Notes under the pieces: model-generated
The model's database searches: none
Seen by the model: only the letters and a program-made list of their open reading frames with translations
What the model was told of the DNA's origin: nothing
Shown: positions 35,996-43,976 of the stretch, piece by piece
Position numbering within the stretch: position 1 is the first letter of the stretch
How the letters are laid out: each line of letters starts with the position of its first letter
From: Streptomyces albidoflavus
GTDB taxonomy: Bacteria > Actinomycetota > Actinomycetes > Streptomycetales > Streptomycetaceae
Length of the DNA: 64,000 bases
Assembly: GCF_000719955.1 (NCBI RefSeq)
Contig: NZ_JOII01000003.1
Location: forward strand, 1-64,000
Direction of reading: 5' to 3'
Program-made: the position numbers and the translations under genes

Positions 35996-36077
35996 TCCTC
36001 GGCGCCGGACGGGTGGGGTGGGGTGTCCTCAAGCGCCGGACGGGCTGGAAAAGTGTCCTCAAGCGCCGGACGGGCTG
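35996..36077 (+). repeat. 30-bp repeat, variant GCCGGACGGGCT
   Basis: The core occurs at 36035 and 36065 (30 bp apart), each preceded by GTCCTCAAGC, with a partial copy at 36004. It is the same family as the copies at 6.7 kb and 23.3-23.8 kb but with A instead of C in the core. Confidence 0.85.
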
Positions 36078-36196
36078 ATTTTCGCGGGCTTGAGTCGTTC
36101 TCAGCGTTCCGCGGGTGGTCCGCGAGTGTTCCGCAAGGGCTCCCGCCGGTGGTCCGCCGGTGGTCCGTCGGAGGTCCGGGAAATGTGGGCGAGGAG

Positions 36197-36628
36197 TCAG
36201 GGGGTGAGGGCGAGGGCGACGGTGCGGGTGGTTGCCCGGTGTGCGTGTTCCGCCGGGTCGGAGCAGATGAGTTCGACCTCGTGGAACTGGGCGGCGGTGC
36301 GCCTTGCCACGGCTGCCCAGGCGTCCCGGGTCACCTTCAGGGGGTTCACGCACTCGGCGAAGACGTGCAGGCCCTGGGTGAGGAGGTCCTCCGCCAGGGC
36401 GTAGGCGACGTCGTAGCCCAGTCCGTGGGTGACCGCATGACACAAGGCGTCCGTGTCCGCGCCGTAGGCGGAGAAGACGGAGAGGGACTGCTCGATGGTG
36501 TCGATCCGCAGGTAGCTGGCGCCGAGTCGGCGTGCGACGGCTCTGCCCACGGTTGATTTCCCGGTGGCCGGAAGCCCCCCGATCACGACCAGAGCGGGCC
36601 TGCTCCGGGGTGGTTCGGGCTGTCGCAT
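36197..36628 (-). CDS. P-loop kinase-like ATPase, C-terminally short
   Basis: A 143-residue AAA_33/zeta-like P-loop protein. Walker A is GGLPATGKSTVGRAVARRLG, and the second-strand acidic site is YLRIDTIEQSL. A later segment FAECVNPLKVTRDAW matches the family, as does ICSDPAEHAHRATTR. Relatives continue for ~40-50 residues with a W...R region and a final Asp-containing strand; here the ORF stops right after TVALALTP, and no frame downstream restores that part. The gene is therefore probably truncated. ATG 36628 has a GGAAGGA site. It follows the TetR gene by 23 bp. Confidence 0.7.
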   Translation of the reverse strand: MRQPEPPRSRPALVVIGGLPATGKSTVGRAVARRLGASYLRIDTIEQSLSVFSAYGADTDALCHAVTHGLGYDVAYALAEDLLTQGLHVFAECVNPLKVTRDAWAAVARRTAAQFHEVELICSDPAEHAHRATTRTVALALTP

Positions 36629-36651
36629 CGCGTGGTCCTTCCGTGTGCCGC

Positions 36652-37227
36652 TCACTGTGTGGTGGCGGAGGCGATCAAGGTGCGGGCCAGATTCGTTGCC
36701 TCGGTGAGGGTGTCCAGGGGGAGGGGCTGGGTGGCGAGGGTGCCCTCGTGGAGGAGGAGGAGTTGGCGGGCCAGGGGGGTGGGGGCGGGGCAGTTCGCGG
36801 CGGCGGCCAGGGTTTCGAAGAGGTCGAGGAGCCAGAGTTTCTGGGCGGTGGCGATGCGGTGGGCCGGGTGGGAGGGGTCCGGGAGTTCGGCGAGGGCGTT
36901 GATGAAGGCGCAGCCGCGGGTGTGGGTCTCGCTCCAGGTGGCCAGGGCCTCGAAGGGGGCGAGGACGGCATCGCGCGGCGTGGCGCGGGCGTCCACCGTG
37001 GTCTGGACGAGGGAGCGCCAGCGCCGGTCGCGTTCGGCCAGGTAGACCGCGACCAGGTGGTCCTTCGAGCCGAACTGGTTGTACAGGGTCCGTTTGGTCA
37101 CGCCCGAGTGCTCGGCGATCAGGTCCACGCCGACTCCGGTGATCCCGCGTTCGTAGAACAGTTCCTCGGCCGCCGCCGCGATGCGCCGTCCGGCCGGGGT
37201 CAGGGGGCGGGTCTCCGTCGCGTCCAC
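36652..37227 (-). CDS. TetR family transcriptional regulator
   Basis: A 191-residue regulator. The N-terminal HTH (AAEELFYERGITGVGVDLIA, then SGVTKRTLYNQFGSKDHLVA) is typical of TetR, with a C-terminal ligand-binding helical domain. GTG 37227 has an AAGGAGG site at good spacing and removes a read-through N terminus. It is divergent from the quinone-oxidoreductase-like gene, with a long palindromic operator between the two, so it most likely represses that gene and itself. The inducer is unknown, perhaps an electrophile or quinone. Confidence 0.93.
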   Translation of the reverse strand: MDATETRPLTPAGRRIAAAAEELFYERGITGVGVDLIAEHSGVTKRTLYNQFGSKDHLVAVYLAERDRRWRSLVQTTVDARATPRDAVLAPFEALATWSETHTRGCAFINALAELPDPSHPAHRIATAQKLWLLDLFETLAAAANCPAPTPLARQLLLLHEGTLATQPLPLDTLTEATNLARTLIASATTQ

Positions 37228-37239
37228 CTTGCCTCCTTC

Positions 37240-37277
37240 ACTGATCGGTGTACGGTGGGGGAAGTTCACCGATCAGT
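37240..37277. promoter_or_regulatory. TetR operator: inverted repeat pair
   Basis: ACTGATCGGTG (37240-37250) and CACCGATCAGT (37267-37277) are perfect 11-bp inverted copies with a 16-bp spacer. Each half is itself a near-palindrome around GATC. The element covers the only 73 bp between the divergent starts and ends 23 bp before the plus-strand gene. Confidence 0.8.
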
Positions 37278-37300
37278 ATACCTGCGAGGAGGTCATGGCG

Positions 37301-38350
37301 ATGACTCTGCCCGAGTCCATGCGAGCGGTACGGATCACGGAGCACGGAGGGCCGGAGGTCCTCGAACGGGCCGAGGTGCCCGTACCGGTCCCGGCGGCCG
37401 GGGACGTCCTGGTCGAGGTGGCCGCGGTCGCCCTGAACAACACCGACCTGTGGACCCGTGAGGGGGCGTACGGCCGTCCCGGGGACCCGGCGGCCCGGTC
37501 GGGCTGGCGCGGCCCGCTCGACTTCCCGCGCATCCAGGGCGCCGACGTGGCGGGCCGCGTCGCGGCGGTCGGCCCGGGCGTCGACGCCGGCCTGGTGGGC
37601 CGGCGGGTGGTGGTCGACCCCGCGCTCTACGACGGCCCGGGGCCGGACGCCAACCCGGTCGGCCTGATGGGCAGCGAACGGGACGGCGGCTACGCGGAGT
37701 ACGTCACCGCCCCCGCGCACCAGGTGCACGACATGACGGACTCCCCGCTCACCGACGAGCAGCTCGCGACCCTGCCGACCGCCTACGGCACGGCGCTCGG
37801 CATGATCGAGCGCGGCCGGCTGGGGGAGGGGGAGACCGTCCTCGTCTCCGGCGCCTCCGGCGGGGTCGGCGTCGCCCTCGTCCAGCTCGCCCGGGCACGC
37901 GGCGCGCAGGTCGTCGCCCTCAGCAGCGGCACCAAGATCGACGCCGTGCGCGAGGCGGGCGCCCACCACGTGCTCGACCGCGCGGGGGACGTGGCCGAGC
38001 AGGTCCGCGCCGCCGCCCCCGAGGGCATCGACGTCGGCCTCGACGTCGTCGCCGGCGACCTGCTGGGCGACGGGCTGCCGCTCCTGCGCGAAGGGGGCCG
38101 CTGGGTGGTCGCGGGCGCGCTCGCCGGGTACGAGGTCGCCTTCGACGTACGCCGCCTCTACCTCCACAACGCGCAGGTCATCGGCTCGGCCATGCACACG
38201 CCCCGCCACTTCGCCCTGCTCATGGAACTGGCCCGCCGCGGCGACTTCCGCCCCCTGGTCGCCGCGGCCTTCCCCCTCGACCAGGCGGCCGAGGCCCAGC
38301 AGGAGCTGGCCCGCAGGCGCCATGTGGGGAAGATCGTGCTCCGTCCCTGA
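37301..38350 (+). CDS. Zinc-type alcohol dehydrogenase-like / quinone oxidoreductase
   Basis: A 349-residue MDR-superfamily NADPH-dependent oxidoreductase. The catalytic-domain start is MRAVRITEHGGPEVLERAEV, the nucleotide-binding motif is VSGASGGVGVALVQLA (GxGxxG near residue 185) and the segment PRIQGADVAGRVAAVGPGV is typical of quinone/crotonyl reductases. No catalytic or structural zinc cysteines are visible, so it is likely zinc-independent. The AGGAGG site ends 8 bp before ATG 37301 and only 2 bp before the in-frame ATG 37295, so 37301 is preferred. It is divergent from the TetR gene and probably induced by its ligand. Confidence 0.9.
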   Translation: MTLPESMRAVRITEHGGPEVLERAEVPVPVPAAGDVLVEVAAVALNNTDLWTREGAYGRPGDPAARSGWRGPLDFPRIQGADVAGRVAAVGPGVDAGLVGRRVVVDPALYDGPGPDANPVGLMGSERDGGYAEYVTAPAHQVHDMTDSPLTDEQLATLPTAYGTALGMIERGRLGEGETVLVSGASGGVGVALVQLARARGAQVVALSSGTKIDAVREAGAHHVLDRAGDVAEQVRAAAPEGIDVGLDVVAGDLLGDGLPLLREGGRWVVAGALAGYEVAFDVRRLYLHNAQVIGSAMHTPRHFALLMELARRGDFRPLVAAAFPLDQAAEAQQELARRRHVGKIVLRP

Positions 38351-38813
38351 CCGGGGCGGGCGGCCAGTGGATCCCCGCGCGCCTCAGCAGTTCCCGCCGT
38401 GCCGCCCGGCGACGGCGCATGAAGATCCGGGAGGCCGTCACGGTGAGCAGCAACGCCGCGACCAGGACACCCGCGACGCGGAGTCCGGCGGCGTGCAGCT
38501 CACCGTTGACGACCAGGAGGAGCAGGAACACCGCCGGGAGGCCGACGAGCAAGGGCCTGAACCGTTGCCGCCCCAGTGCACCGTAGTAGTCGACGGTGAT
38601 GCGCGCGTGCAGGAGCCTCACCTGCCCGCGGGCCTGCGGCAGAGTCAGCACGGGCACGGGCCACGCGCGCATCCCGGGCAGCCTGCCGCGCCCGAGGGCG
38701 TCCGGGTACAGCTCCCTCGTGCGCGCGGCGCGCTCCGCCCCGTCCGGCAGCCGCCGGAAGAGGAAGAACGGGGTACCGGAGCTGGGCAGGCCCGAGTCCT
38801 CTTCGTGCACCAT
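38220..38813 (-). CDS. Hypothetical membrane protein
   Basis: A 197-residue protein, unrecognised. Two hydrophobic segments lie at about residues 89-105 (PLLVGLPAVFLLLLVV) and 110-128 (RVAGVLVAALLLTVTA), followed by a basic stretch RRRRAARRELLRR, so the N terminus (~85 residues) and the C terminus are probably cytoplasmic. The last ~43 codons are antisense to the 3' end of the oxidoreductase gene (131-bp overlap) and are Pro/Gly/Arg rich, as expected from forced coding. ATG 38813 has a GGAG site. No known domain. Confidence 0.6.
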   Translation of the reverse strand: MVHEEDSGLPSSGTPFFLFRRLPDGAERAARTRELYPDALGRGRLPGMRAWPVPVLTLPQARGQVRLLHARITVDYYGALGRQRFRPLLVGLPAVFLLLLVVNGELHAAGLRVAGVLVAALLLTVTASRIFMRRRRAARRELLRRAGIHWPPAPVRDGARSSPHGACGPAPAGPRPPGRGGRPRRPGGGSRRGGPVP

Positions 38814-38869
38814 GTCGGTTCAGCTCCGGCCGGGGTCTTTCGTCCGCCGGCTTACGCCGTCCCGCCCCC

Positions 38870-40504
38870 TCACACCACCGGCGTCGCCCGTTCGACCACC
38901 GAACCCAGATCGAGCGTGTGGGGCAGGGTGCCGAAGGCGTGTCCCCAGTCGCCGCCCAGGCGGGAGGCGCAGAAGGCGTCGGCGACCTCCGGTGGGGCGA
39001 AGCGGAGGAGGAGGGAGCCCTGGAGGATCAGGGCCATCCGCTCGACCAGGCGCCGGGCCCGTGCCTCGATGCCGTCGAGGTCGGCCAGCTCGGTGAGGAG
39101 CTGCTTGATCGCCCCGTCGAGCCGGTGGTCGGCGCCGCGCGCCAGGCCGACCTCGGAGAGGAAGGCGTTGAGCGCGGCGGGCTCGCGGCCGATCGCGCGC
39201 AGCACGTCGAGGGCCTGGACGTTGCCCGAGCCCTCCCACAGGGAGTTGAGCGGGGACTCGCGCAGGAGCCGGGGCATGCCCGACTCCTCCACGTACCCGT
39301 TGCCGCCCAGGCACTCCAGCGCCTCGGCGGCCACCGCGGTGCAGCGCTTGGTCACCCAGTACTTGGCGACCGGCACCGCGATCCGCAGGAACGCCTGCTC
39401 GGCCTCGCTCCCGTCGTCGTAGGCGGCGGCGAGCCGCAGCGCCAGCGTGGTCGCGGCCTCCGACTCCAGGGCGAGGTCGGCGAGGACGTTGCGCATCAGC
39501 GGCTTGTCGGCGAGCAGCCCGCCGAAGGCCGAGCGGTGTGCCGCGTGGTGGGTGGCCTGCGCGACCGCCTGCCGCATCGTCGCCGCGCTGCCGAGGACGC
39601 AGTCCAGGCGGGTCGCGGCCACCATGTCGATGATGGTGCGCACCCCGCGCCCCTCGTCCCCGATCCGCCGCGCCCAGGTCCCGTCGAACTCGACCTCGCC
39701 GGAGGCGTTCGACCGGTTGCCCAGCTTGTCCTTGAGCCGCTGGAGGGCGAAGGGGTTGCGGGTCCCGTCCTGGAGCACCCGGGGCACCAGGAAGCAGGAG
39801 AGCCCGTCGGGCGCCTGCGCCAGTACCAGGAAGGCGTCGGACATCGGCGCCGAGCAGAACCACTTGTGCCCGGTCAGCAGGTAGGTGCCCGCCTCGGCGA
39901 GCGGCTCGGCGCGGGTGGTGTTGGCCCGGACGTCGCTGCCGCCCTGCTTCTCGGTCATCCCCATCCCGAACAGCACGCCGGCCTTCTCGGCGGCGGGCCG
40001 CAGCCCCGGGTCGTACGTCCGGGAGGTGAGCAGCGGCTCCCAGAAGGCGGCCAGCTCCGGATCGCGGCGCAGCGCGGGGACGGCGGCGTGGGTCATCGAC
40101 AGCGGGCAGCCGTGCCCCGCCTCGGCCTGCGTCCAGACCAGGAACCCGGCCGCGCGCCGCAGGTGGCCGCCGGGACGGGACCAGGCGGTGTTCAGCCCCG
40201 CCGAGACGGCGTGGCCCAGCAGCCGGTCCCAGGCGGGGTGGAAGGCGACCTCGTCGACGCGGTGACCGTACCGGTCGTGGGTGTGCAGGACGGGGCTGTT
40301 CTCGTTGGCGAGGACGCCCCACTCCTGGGCCTGCGCGGAACCGGCGGCACGCCCGAGTTCGGACAGCTCCACCCGTGCCTCGTCGAGGAGCGCCGCGTCG
40401 AGATGGCGTTCCACGCCCTCGGTGAGCGCGTGGTCCGCCGTGTAGACGTCGTAGCCGACCAGGGGCGGGGGCTGATTGGTCACGGTGTGGGTGCTGGCTG
40501 CCAT
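38870..40504 (-). CDS. AidB-like acyl-CoA dehydrogenase
   Basis: A 544-residue flavoprotein of the acyl-CoA dehydrogenase superfamily, closest in motifs to AidB of the DNA-alkylation response. The AidB/isovaleryl segment MGMTEKQGGSDVRANTTRA, the FAD region HKWFCSAPMSDAFLVLA, and ECLGGNGYVEESGMPRLLRE are clear. AidB itself binds DNA and its substrate is unsettled. ATG 40504 (MAASTHTVTNQ) is the only sensible start. It is divergent from the BrkB-like gene with just 17 bp between the two start codons. Confidence 0.9.
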   Translation of the reverse strand: MAASTHTVTNQPPPLVGYDVYTADHALTEGVERHLDAALLDEARVELSELGRAAGSAQAQEWGVLANENSPVLHTHDRYGHRVDEVAFHPAWDRLLGHAVSAGLNTAWSRPGGHLRRAAGFLVWTQAEAGHGCPLSMTHAAVPALRRDPELAAFWEPLLTSRTYDPGLRPAAEKAGVLFGMGMTEKQGGSDVRANTTRAEPLAEAGTYLLTGHKWFCSAPMSDAFLVLAQAPDGLSCFLVPRVLQDGTRNPFALQRLKDKLGNRSNASGEVEFDGTWARRIGDEGRGVRTIIDMVAATRLDCVLGSAATMRQAVAQATHHAAHRSAFGGLLADKPLMRNVLADLALESEAATTLALRLAAAYDDGSEAEQAFLRIAVPVAKYWVTKRCTAVAAEALECLGGNGYVEESGMPRLLRESPLNSLWEGSGNVQALDVLRAIGREPAALNAFLSEVGLARGADHRLDGAIKQLLTELADLDGIEARARRLVERMALILQGSLLLRFAPPEVADAFCASRLGGDWGHAFGTLPHTLDLGSVVERATPVV

Positions 40505-40521
40505 GCCGCTACGGTAAGGAC

Positions 40522-41784
40522 GTGGACCAGGCAAATGAAACACCCGAGCGGCGCTCCGGCCGACTCCGGCGGGCCCGTGCGCTCTACCGCAACGTGTCGA
40601 AGCGGAAAACGGCCTGGCTGCTGCTGAAGGACACCGTCAACTCCTGCATGGAGTACCGCATCCTCGGGCTGGCCGCGGAGGCCGCCTTCTTCACGCTGCT
40701 CTCCGTGCCGCCCCTGCTGCTCAGCCTGGTGGGCCTGCTCGGCTACGTCGACAGCTGGACCGGCGCCGACACCATCGCCAGCGTCGAGCAGAACATCCTG
40801 GAGGCGTCCCGCGCCGTCCTCACCGACCAGGGCGTCCGCGAGATCGCCCAGCCGATCCTGCACGACGTCACCAAGGGCGGCAGCCCCGACCTGATCTCCA
40901 TCGGCTTCCTGCTGGCGCTCTGGTCCGGCTCCCGCGCGGTCAACGTCTTCATCGACACCATCACCGTCATGTACGGCCTGGACGGCGTGCGCGGCATCGT
41001 CAAGACCCGGCTGCTCGCCTTCGGCCTCTTCGTCGTCGCCCTGCTGATGGGCTCGGTGGTGCTGCCGCTGATGGTGATCGGCCCGGACACCCTGGTCTCG
41101 GTGGTGCCCTGGGGCGAGAACCTGATCCAGCTGCTCTACTGGCCGGTCATCCTCGTCCTCTCCGTGATCTTCCTGACCACGCTCTACCACGTGTCGGTGC
41201 CGGTCCGCTCCCCGTGGATCGAGGACACCCCGGGCGCCCTGGTCGCCCTCGGCATGTGGGTCCTCGGCAGCTTCCTGCTGCGGATCTACCTGACCAACAC
41301 CGTCGAGGGCCCCACCATCTACGGCTCCCTGGCCGCCCCCGTCGCCGTGCTGCTCTGGATCGGTGTCTCCGCCTTCGCCGTGCTGGTCGGCGCGGCCGTC
41401 AACGCCGCCATCGACCGCGTCTGGCCCTCCGTGGCCACCGCCGCCGCCCGCGCCGCCAACGACGCCGCCCGCGAGGAGCGCGCGGCCGCCGCCCGGGCCG
41501 AGCGCGCGGAGTCCGGCGAACCCGACGCCCCTGAGGAGCCCGACGACCTCGACGACCCCGACGACCCGGACATGCCCTCCGAGTTCCCCGAGCGCTGGTC
41601 GAAGTTCCTGCCGCCGGAGGACGTCACCGGCCGCCTGCGCGGCCAGACCCGGCGCGGCGGCACCCCGGAACAGGAGCCGGACCGCGACGAGAAACCCCTC
41701 AACGGCACCCCGGCCCCCCGCCCCTCCGCCCCGCCGGAACCGGCGTACCGCCCGGGCGACCGTTCCGGCGACCGCGACCGCTGA
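40522..41784 (+). CDS. YihY/BrkB family inner-membrane protein
   Basis: A 420-residue membrane protein. After a basic N terminus come about six membrane segments between residues 45 and 300, with family segments LAAEAAFFTLLSVPPLLLSL and GPTIYGSLAAPVAVLLWIGV. The C-terminal ~120 residues are acidic and Pro rich (DDPDDPDMPSEFPE), probably a disordered cytoplasmic tail. The family was once called ribonuclease BN, but that is not its activity; function is unclear. The GTG at 40522 has an AAGGA site only 1 bp away, so its use is uncertain; a GTG at 40594 is an alternative. Confidence 0.88.
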   Translation: MDQANETPERRSGRLRRARALYRNVSKRKTAWLLLKDTVNSCMEYRILGLAAEAAFFTLLSVPPLLLSLVGLLGYVDSWTGADTIASVEQNILEASRAVLTDQGVREIAQPILHDVTKGGSPDLISIGFLLALWSGSRAVNVFIDTITVMYGLDGVRGIVKTRLLAFGLFVVALLMGSVVLPLMVIGPDTLVSVVPWGENLIQLLYWPVILVLSVIFLTTLYHVSVPVRSPWIEDTPGALVALGMWVLGSFLLRIYLTNTVEGPTIYGSLAAPVAVLLWIGVSAFAVLVGAAVNAAIDRVWPSVATAAARAANDAAREERAAAARAERAESGEPDAPEEPDDLDDPDDPDMPSEFPERWSKFLPPEDVTGRLRGQTRRGGTPEQEPDRDEKPLNGTPAPRPSAPPEPAYRPGDRSGDRDR

Positions 41785-41788
41785 CCCC

Positions 41789-42535
41789 GTGGACCCGCGG
41801 CGCCCCGCCGACACCGGCGCGTACCGCGAGCGCCCCGCCCTGCTCACCGGCGCGGTCCTGTGGACCCGGACGACGCCCACCACTCCCGTACGCCCGGTGC
41901 TGCCCGACGGCTGCATGGACCTGATCTGGGCCCGGCCGCCCTGCGCCCCCGGGCGGCTGCTCGTGGCCGGTCCCGACACCGGACCGCACCCGGCCGACGC
42001 CGCTCCGGGCACCCGGTACGCCGCCGTGCGCTTCGCCCCCGGTACCGCCCCCGCCCTGCTGGGCGTCGCCGCCCACGAACTGCGGGACCGCCGGACCGAC
42101 CTCGCCGACCTGTGGCCCGCCGCCCGGGTCCGCGCCCTGGCCGGACACCTGGAGGCGGCCGACCGACCCGCCCGCGCCCTCGACGCCTGGGCCGCGCGCC
42201 ACGCCGCCGACCGTCTGGCACCCGACCCGCGCCTGCTCCACCTCGTGCCCCTGCTCGCCGCCGGCACCTCGGTCGCCGACGCGGCCGCCACCCTCGGACT
42301 GGGCCCCCGCCGCCTCCACCAGCTCTCCCGCGAGAGCTTCGGCTACGGGCCCAAGACCCTCGCCCGCATCCTGCGCCTGGCCCGCGCCCGGGAACTGGCC
42401 GCCACCGGCCTCTCCGCCGCCGAGACCGCCCACCGCGCCGGCTACGCCGACCAGCCCCACCTCAGCCGCGAGGTGCGGGCACTGACGGGGCTGACCGCGG
42501 GTGAGCTGTTGCGGGACTCTCCGGACCTGCCCTAG
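41789..42535 (+). CDS. AraC family transcriptional regulator
   Basis: A 248-residue regulator. The N-terminal domain has VLPDGCMDLIW near residue 35, typical of DUF6597-type AraC regulators, and the C-terminal double HTH is AAATLGLGPRRLHQLSRES, then AETAHRAGYADQPHLSREVR. GTG 41789 lies 4 bp after the BrkB-like stop, so the two genes are probably co-transcribed. Its stop codon TAG shares the CTAG tetranucleotide with the stop of the convergent VOC gene. The effector is unknown; DUF6597 regulators often sit next to VOC proteins, as here. Confidence 0.88.
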   Translation: MDPRRPADTGAYRERPALLTGAVLWTRTTPTTPVRPVLPDGCMDLIWARPPCAPGRLLVAGPDTGPHPADAAPGTRYAAVRFAPGTAPALLGVAAHELRDRRTDLADLWPAARVRALAGHLEAADRPARALDAWAARHAADRLAPDPRLLHLVPLLAAGTSVADAAATLGLGPRRLHQLSRESFGYGPKTLARILRLARARELAATGLSAAETAHRAGYADQPHLSREVRALTGLTAGELLRDSPDLP

Positions 42536-42927
42536 GACGCCTCCAGCGGCGCGAAGAGGTCGACGCCGTTCCCGTCCGGGTCGGCGACCACCGCGTACCG
42601 CTGCCCCCAGACGGCGTCCCACGGCGGGGTCGTCCCCCGGTACCCGGCCCCGGTCAGCTCGGCGTACAGGGCGTCCACGCCGGCGGGCGAGTCGCACAGG
42701 AAGGCCAGCTGCGGGCCGCCGCCCCCGGCCGGGGCCTCCTCGGCCGGCACCACGTCCCACATGAGGCGGATTCCGCCGGCGACCTGGGCCTCGACGTGCG
42801 GTGCCCGCTCGGCGCCCTCGGGGAACTCCAGCCCCAGCCGCCGGTAGAAGGCGAGGGAGGCGGTGAGATCGGTGGTGGCGATGCCGAGGGCGTCGAAGCG
42901 GACGCGGCCGGGTGTCTGTGTGCTCAT
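42532..42927 (-). CDS. VOC family (glyoxalase-like) protein
   Basis: A 131-residue vicinal-oxygen-chelate protein with two beta-alpha-beta-beta-beta repeats. The first is FDALGIATTDLTASLAFYRR and LGLEFPEG; the second ends RYAVVADPDGNGVDLFAPL. Possible metal ligands include His 44 (ERAPHVEAQ) and the Asp of VVADPDGN, but not a complete glyoxalase I set, so it may be a binding or resistance-type VOC protein. ATG 42927 gives the full domain. It is convergent with the AraC gene and its stop overlaps that of AraC at CTAG. Confidence 0.9.
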   Translation of the reverse strand: MSTQTPGRVRFDALGIATTDLTASLAFYRRLGLEFPEGAERAPHVEAQVAGGIRLMWDVVPAEEAPAGGGGPQLAFLCDSPAGVDALYAELTGAGYRGTTPPWDAVWGQRYAVVADPDGNGVDLFAPLEAS

Positions 42928-42991
42928 GGCGTGAGAGTAGGCGGCGGTCCCGCACCCGGTCTTGAACGAATCGGCAGCGCTCCCGGCGGAC

Positions 42992-43924
42992 CTATCCCCG
43001 CACCGCGCCCGCCACCTCCCGTACCGTCTGGGCCCCCACCCGGCAGCAGCCGCCGACCAGCCGGGCCCCGGCCGCCACCCACTCCCCGGCCAGGCCGGCG
43101 AGGGGCTGGGCGGGGCCCCGCCAGGCGCGGGCGGCCGCATCCCAGCGCTCGCCACTGTTCGGGTAGGCCACCACCGGCTTGCCCGTGACGCGGGCGGCGA
43201 GCCGGACCGCCGGCTCCACCTCCCGCGGATCGCAGCAGTTGACCCCGACCGCGACCACCTCCGGGGCGTCGGCGGCCAAGGCGAAGGCGTCCGCGAGGCG
43301 GTCACCGGCGCGGGTCCGGTCGCCCGCCACCGAGTACGACAGCCAGGCCGGCACCCCGAGCCCCCGGACCGCCCGCAGCAGGGCCCGCGCCTCGTCCGCG
43401 TCCGGCACCGTCTCCAGCGCCAGCACGTCCGGCCCGGCGGCGGCCAGCACCTCCAGACGGGGCCGGTGGAAGCGCTCCAGCTCCGCGACGCTCAGCCCGT
43501 AGCGCCCCCGGTACTCGGAGCCGTCGGCCAGCATCGCCCCGTACGGCCCCGCCGAGGCCGCCACCCAGAGCGGTCCCGTCACCCCGTCGGCCTCCCGCGC
43601 CTCGTCCGCCGCCCGCCGTGCCAGCCCGACACTGTCGCCCAGCAGCCGCGCGGCCGCCACCCGCCCCACCCCACGCCGTGCGAACCCCTCGAACGTCGCC
43701 TGATAACTGGCGGTGATCGCCACCTCCGCCCCCGCCGTGTAGTACGCCCGGTGCGCCGCCACCACCTCTTCGGGCGCGTCGGCGAGCAGCCGCGCCGACC
43801 AGAGGGCGTCCGACAGATCGTTCCCCCGCGCCGCCAACTGCTCGGACAGCCCGCCGTCCACCACCACGGCCCGCTCCCCGAGCGCCGCGACGAACGAACC
43901 AGCACCACCCACGTACGAAGTCAC
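42992..43924 (-). CDS. mmuM: Homocysteine S-methyltransferase
   Basis: A 310-residue zinc-dependent MmuM-type enzyme that makes methionine from homocysteine with S-methylmethionine or SAM as donor. The start VVVDGGLSEQLAARGNDLSD and the zinc Cys ligands in GVNCCDP and VGGCCR are diagnostic. GTG 43924 is chosen although the GGAGG site is only 1-2 bp away; a second GTG four codons later has more distance and could be the true start. No permease for S-methylmethionine (MmuP) is adjacent. It is a single gene before the VOC gene on the same strand. Confidence 0.92.
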   Translation of the reverse strand: MTSYVGGAGSFVAALGERAVVVDGGLSEQLAARGNDLSDALWSARLLADAPEEVVAAHRAYYTAGAEVAITASYQATFEGFARRGVGRVAAARLLGDSVGLARRAADEAREADGVTGPLWVAASAGPYGAMLADGSEYRGRYGLSVAELERFHRPRLEVLAAAGPDVLALETVPDADEARALLRAVRGLGVPAWLSYSVAGDRTRAGDRLADAFALAADAPEVVAVGVNCCDPREVEPAVRLAARVTGKPVVAYPNSGERWDAAARAWRGPAQPLAGLAGEWVAAGARLVGGCCRVGAQTVREVAGAVRG

Positions 43925-43976
43925 CCCTCCTTCGTACCGCACCCCGCCCCCGGACAGCCCACCCCAGCCGGCCGGC

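Noticed and set aside
40522..41784. Ribonuclease BN
   Set aside because: The BrkB/YihY family carried this name by mistake in older annotation; this is a membrane protein without RNase motifs.
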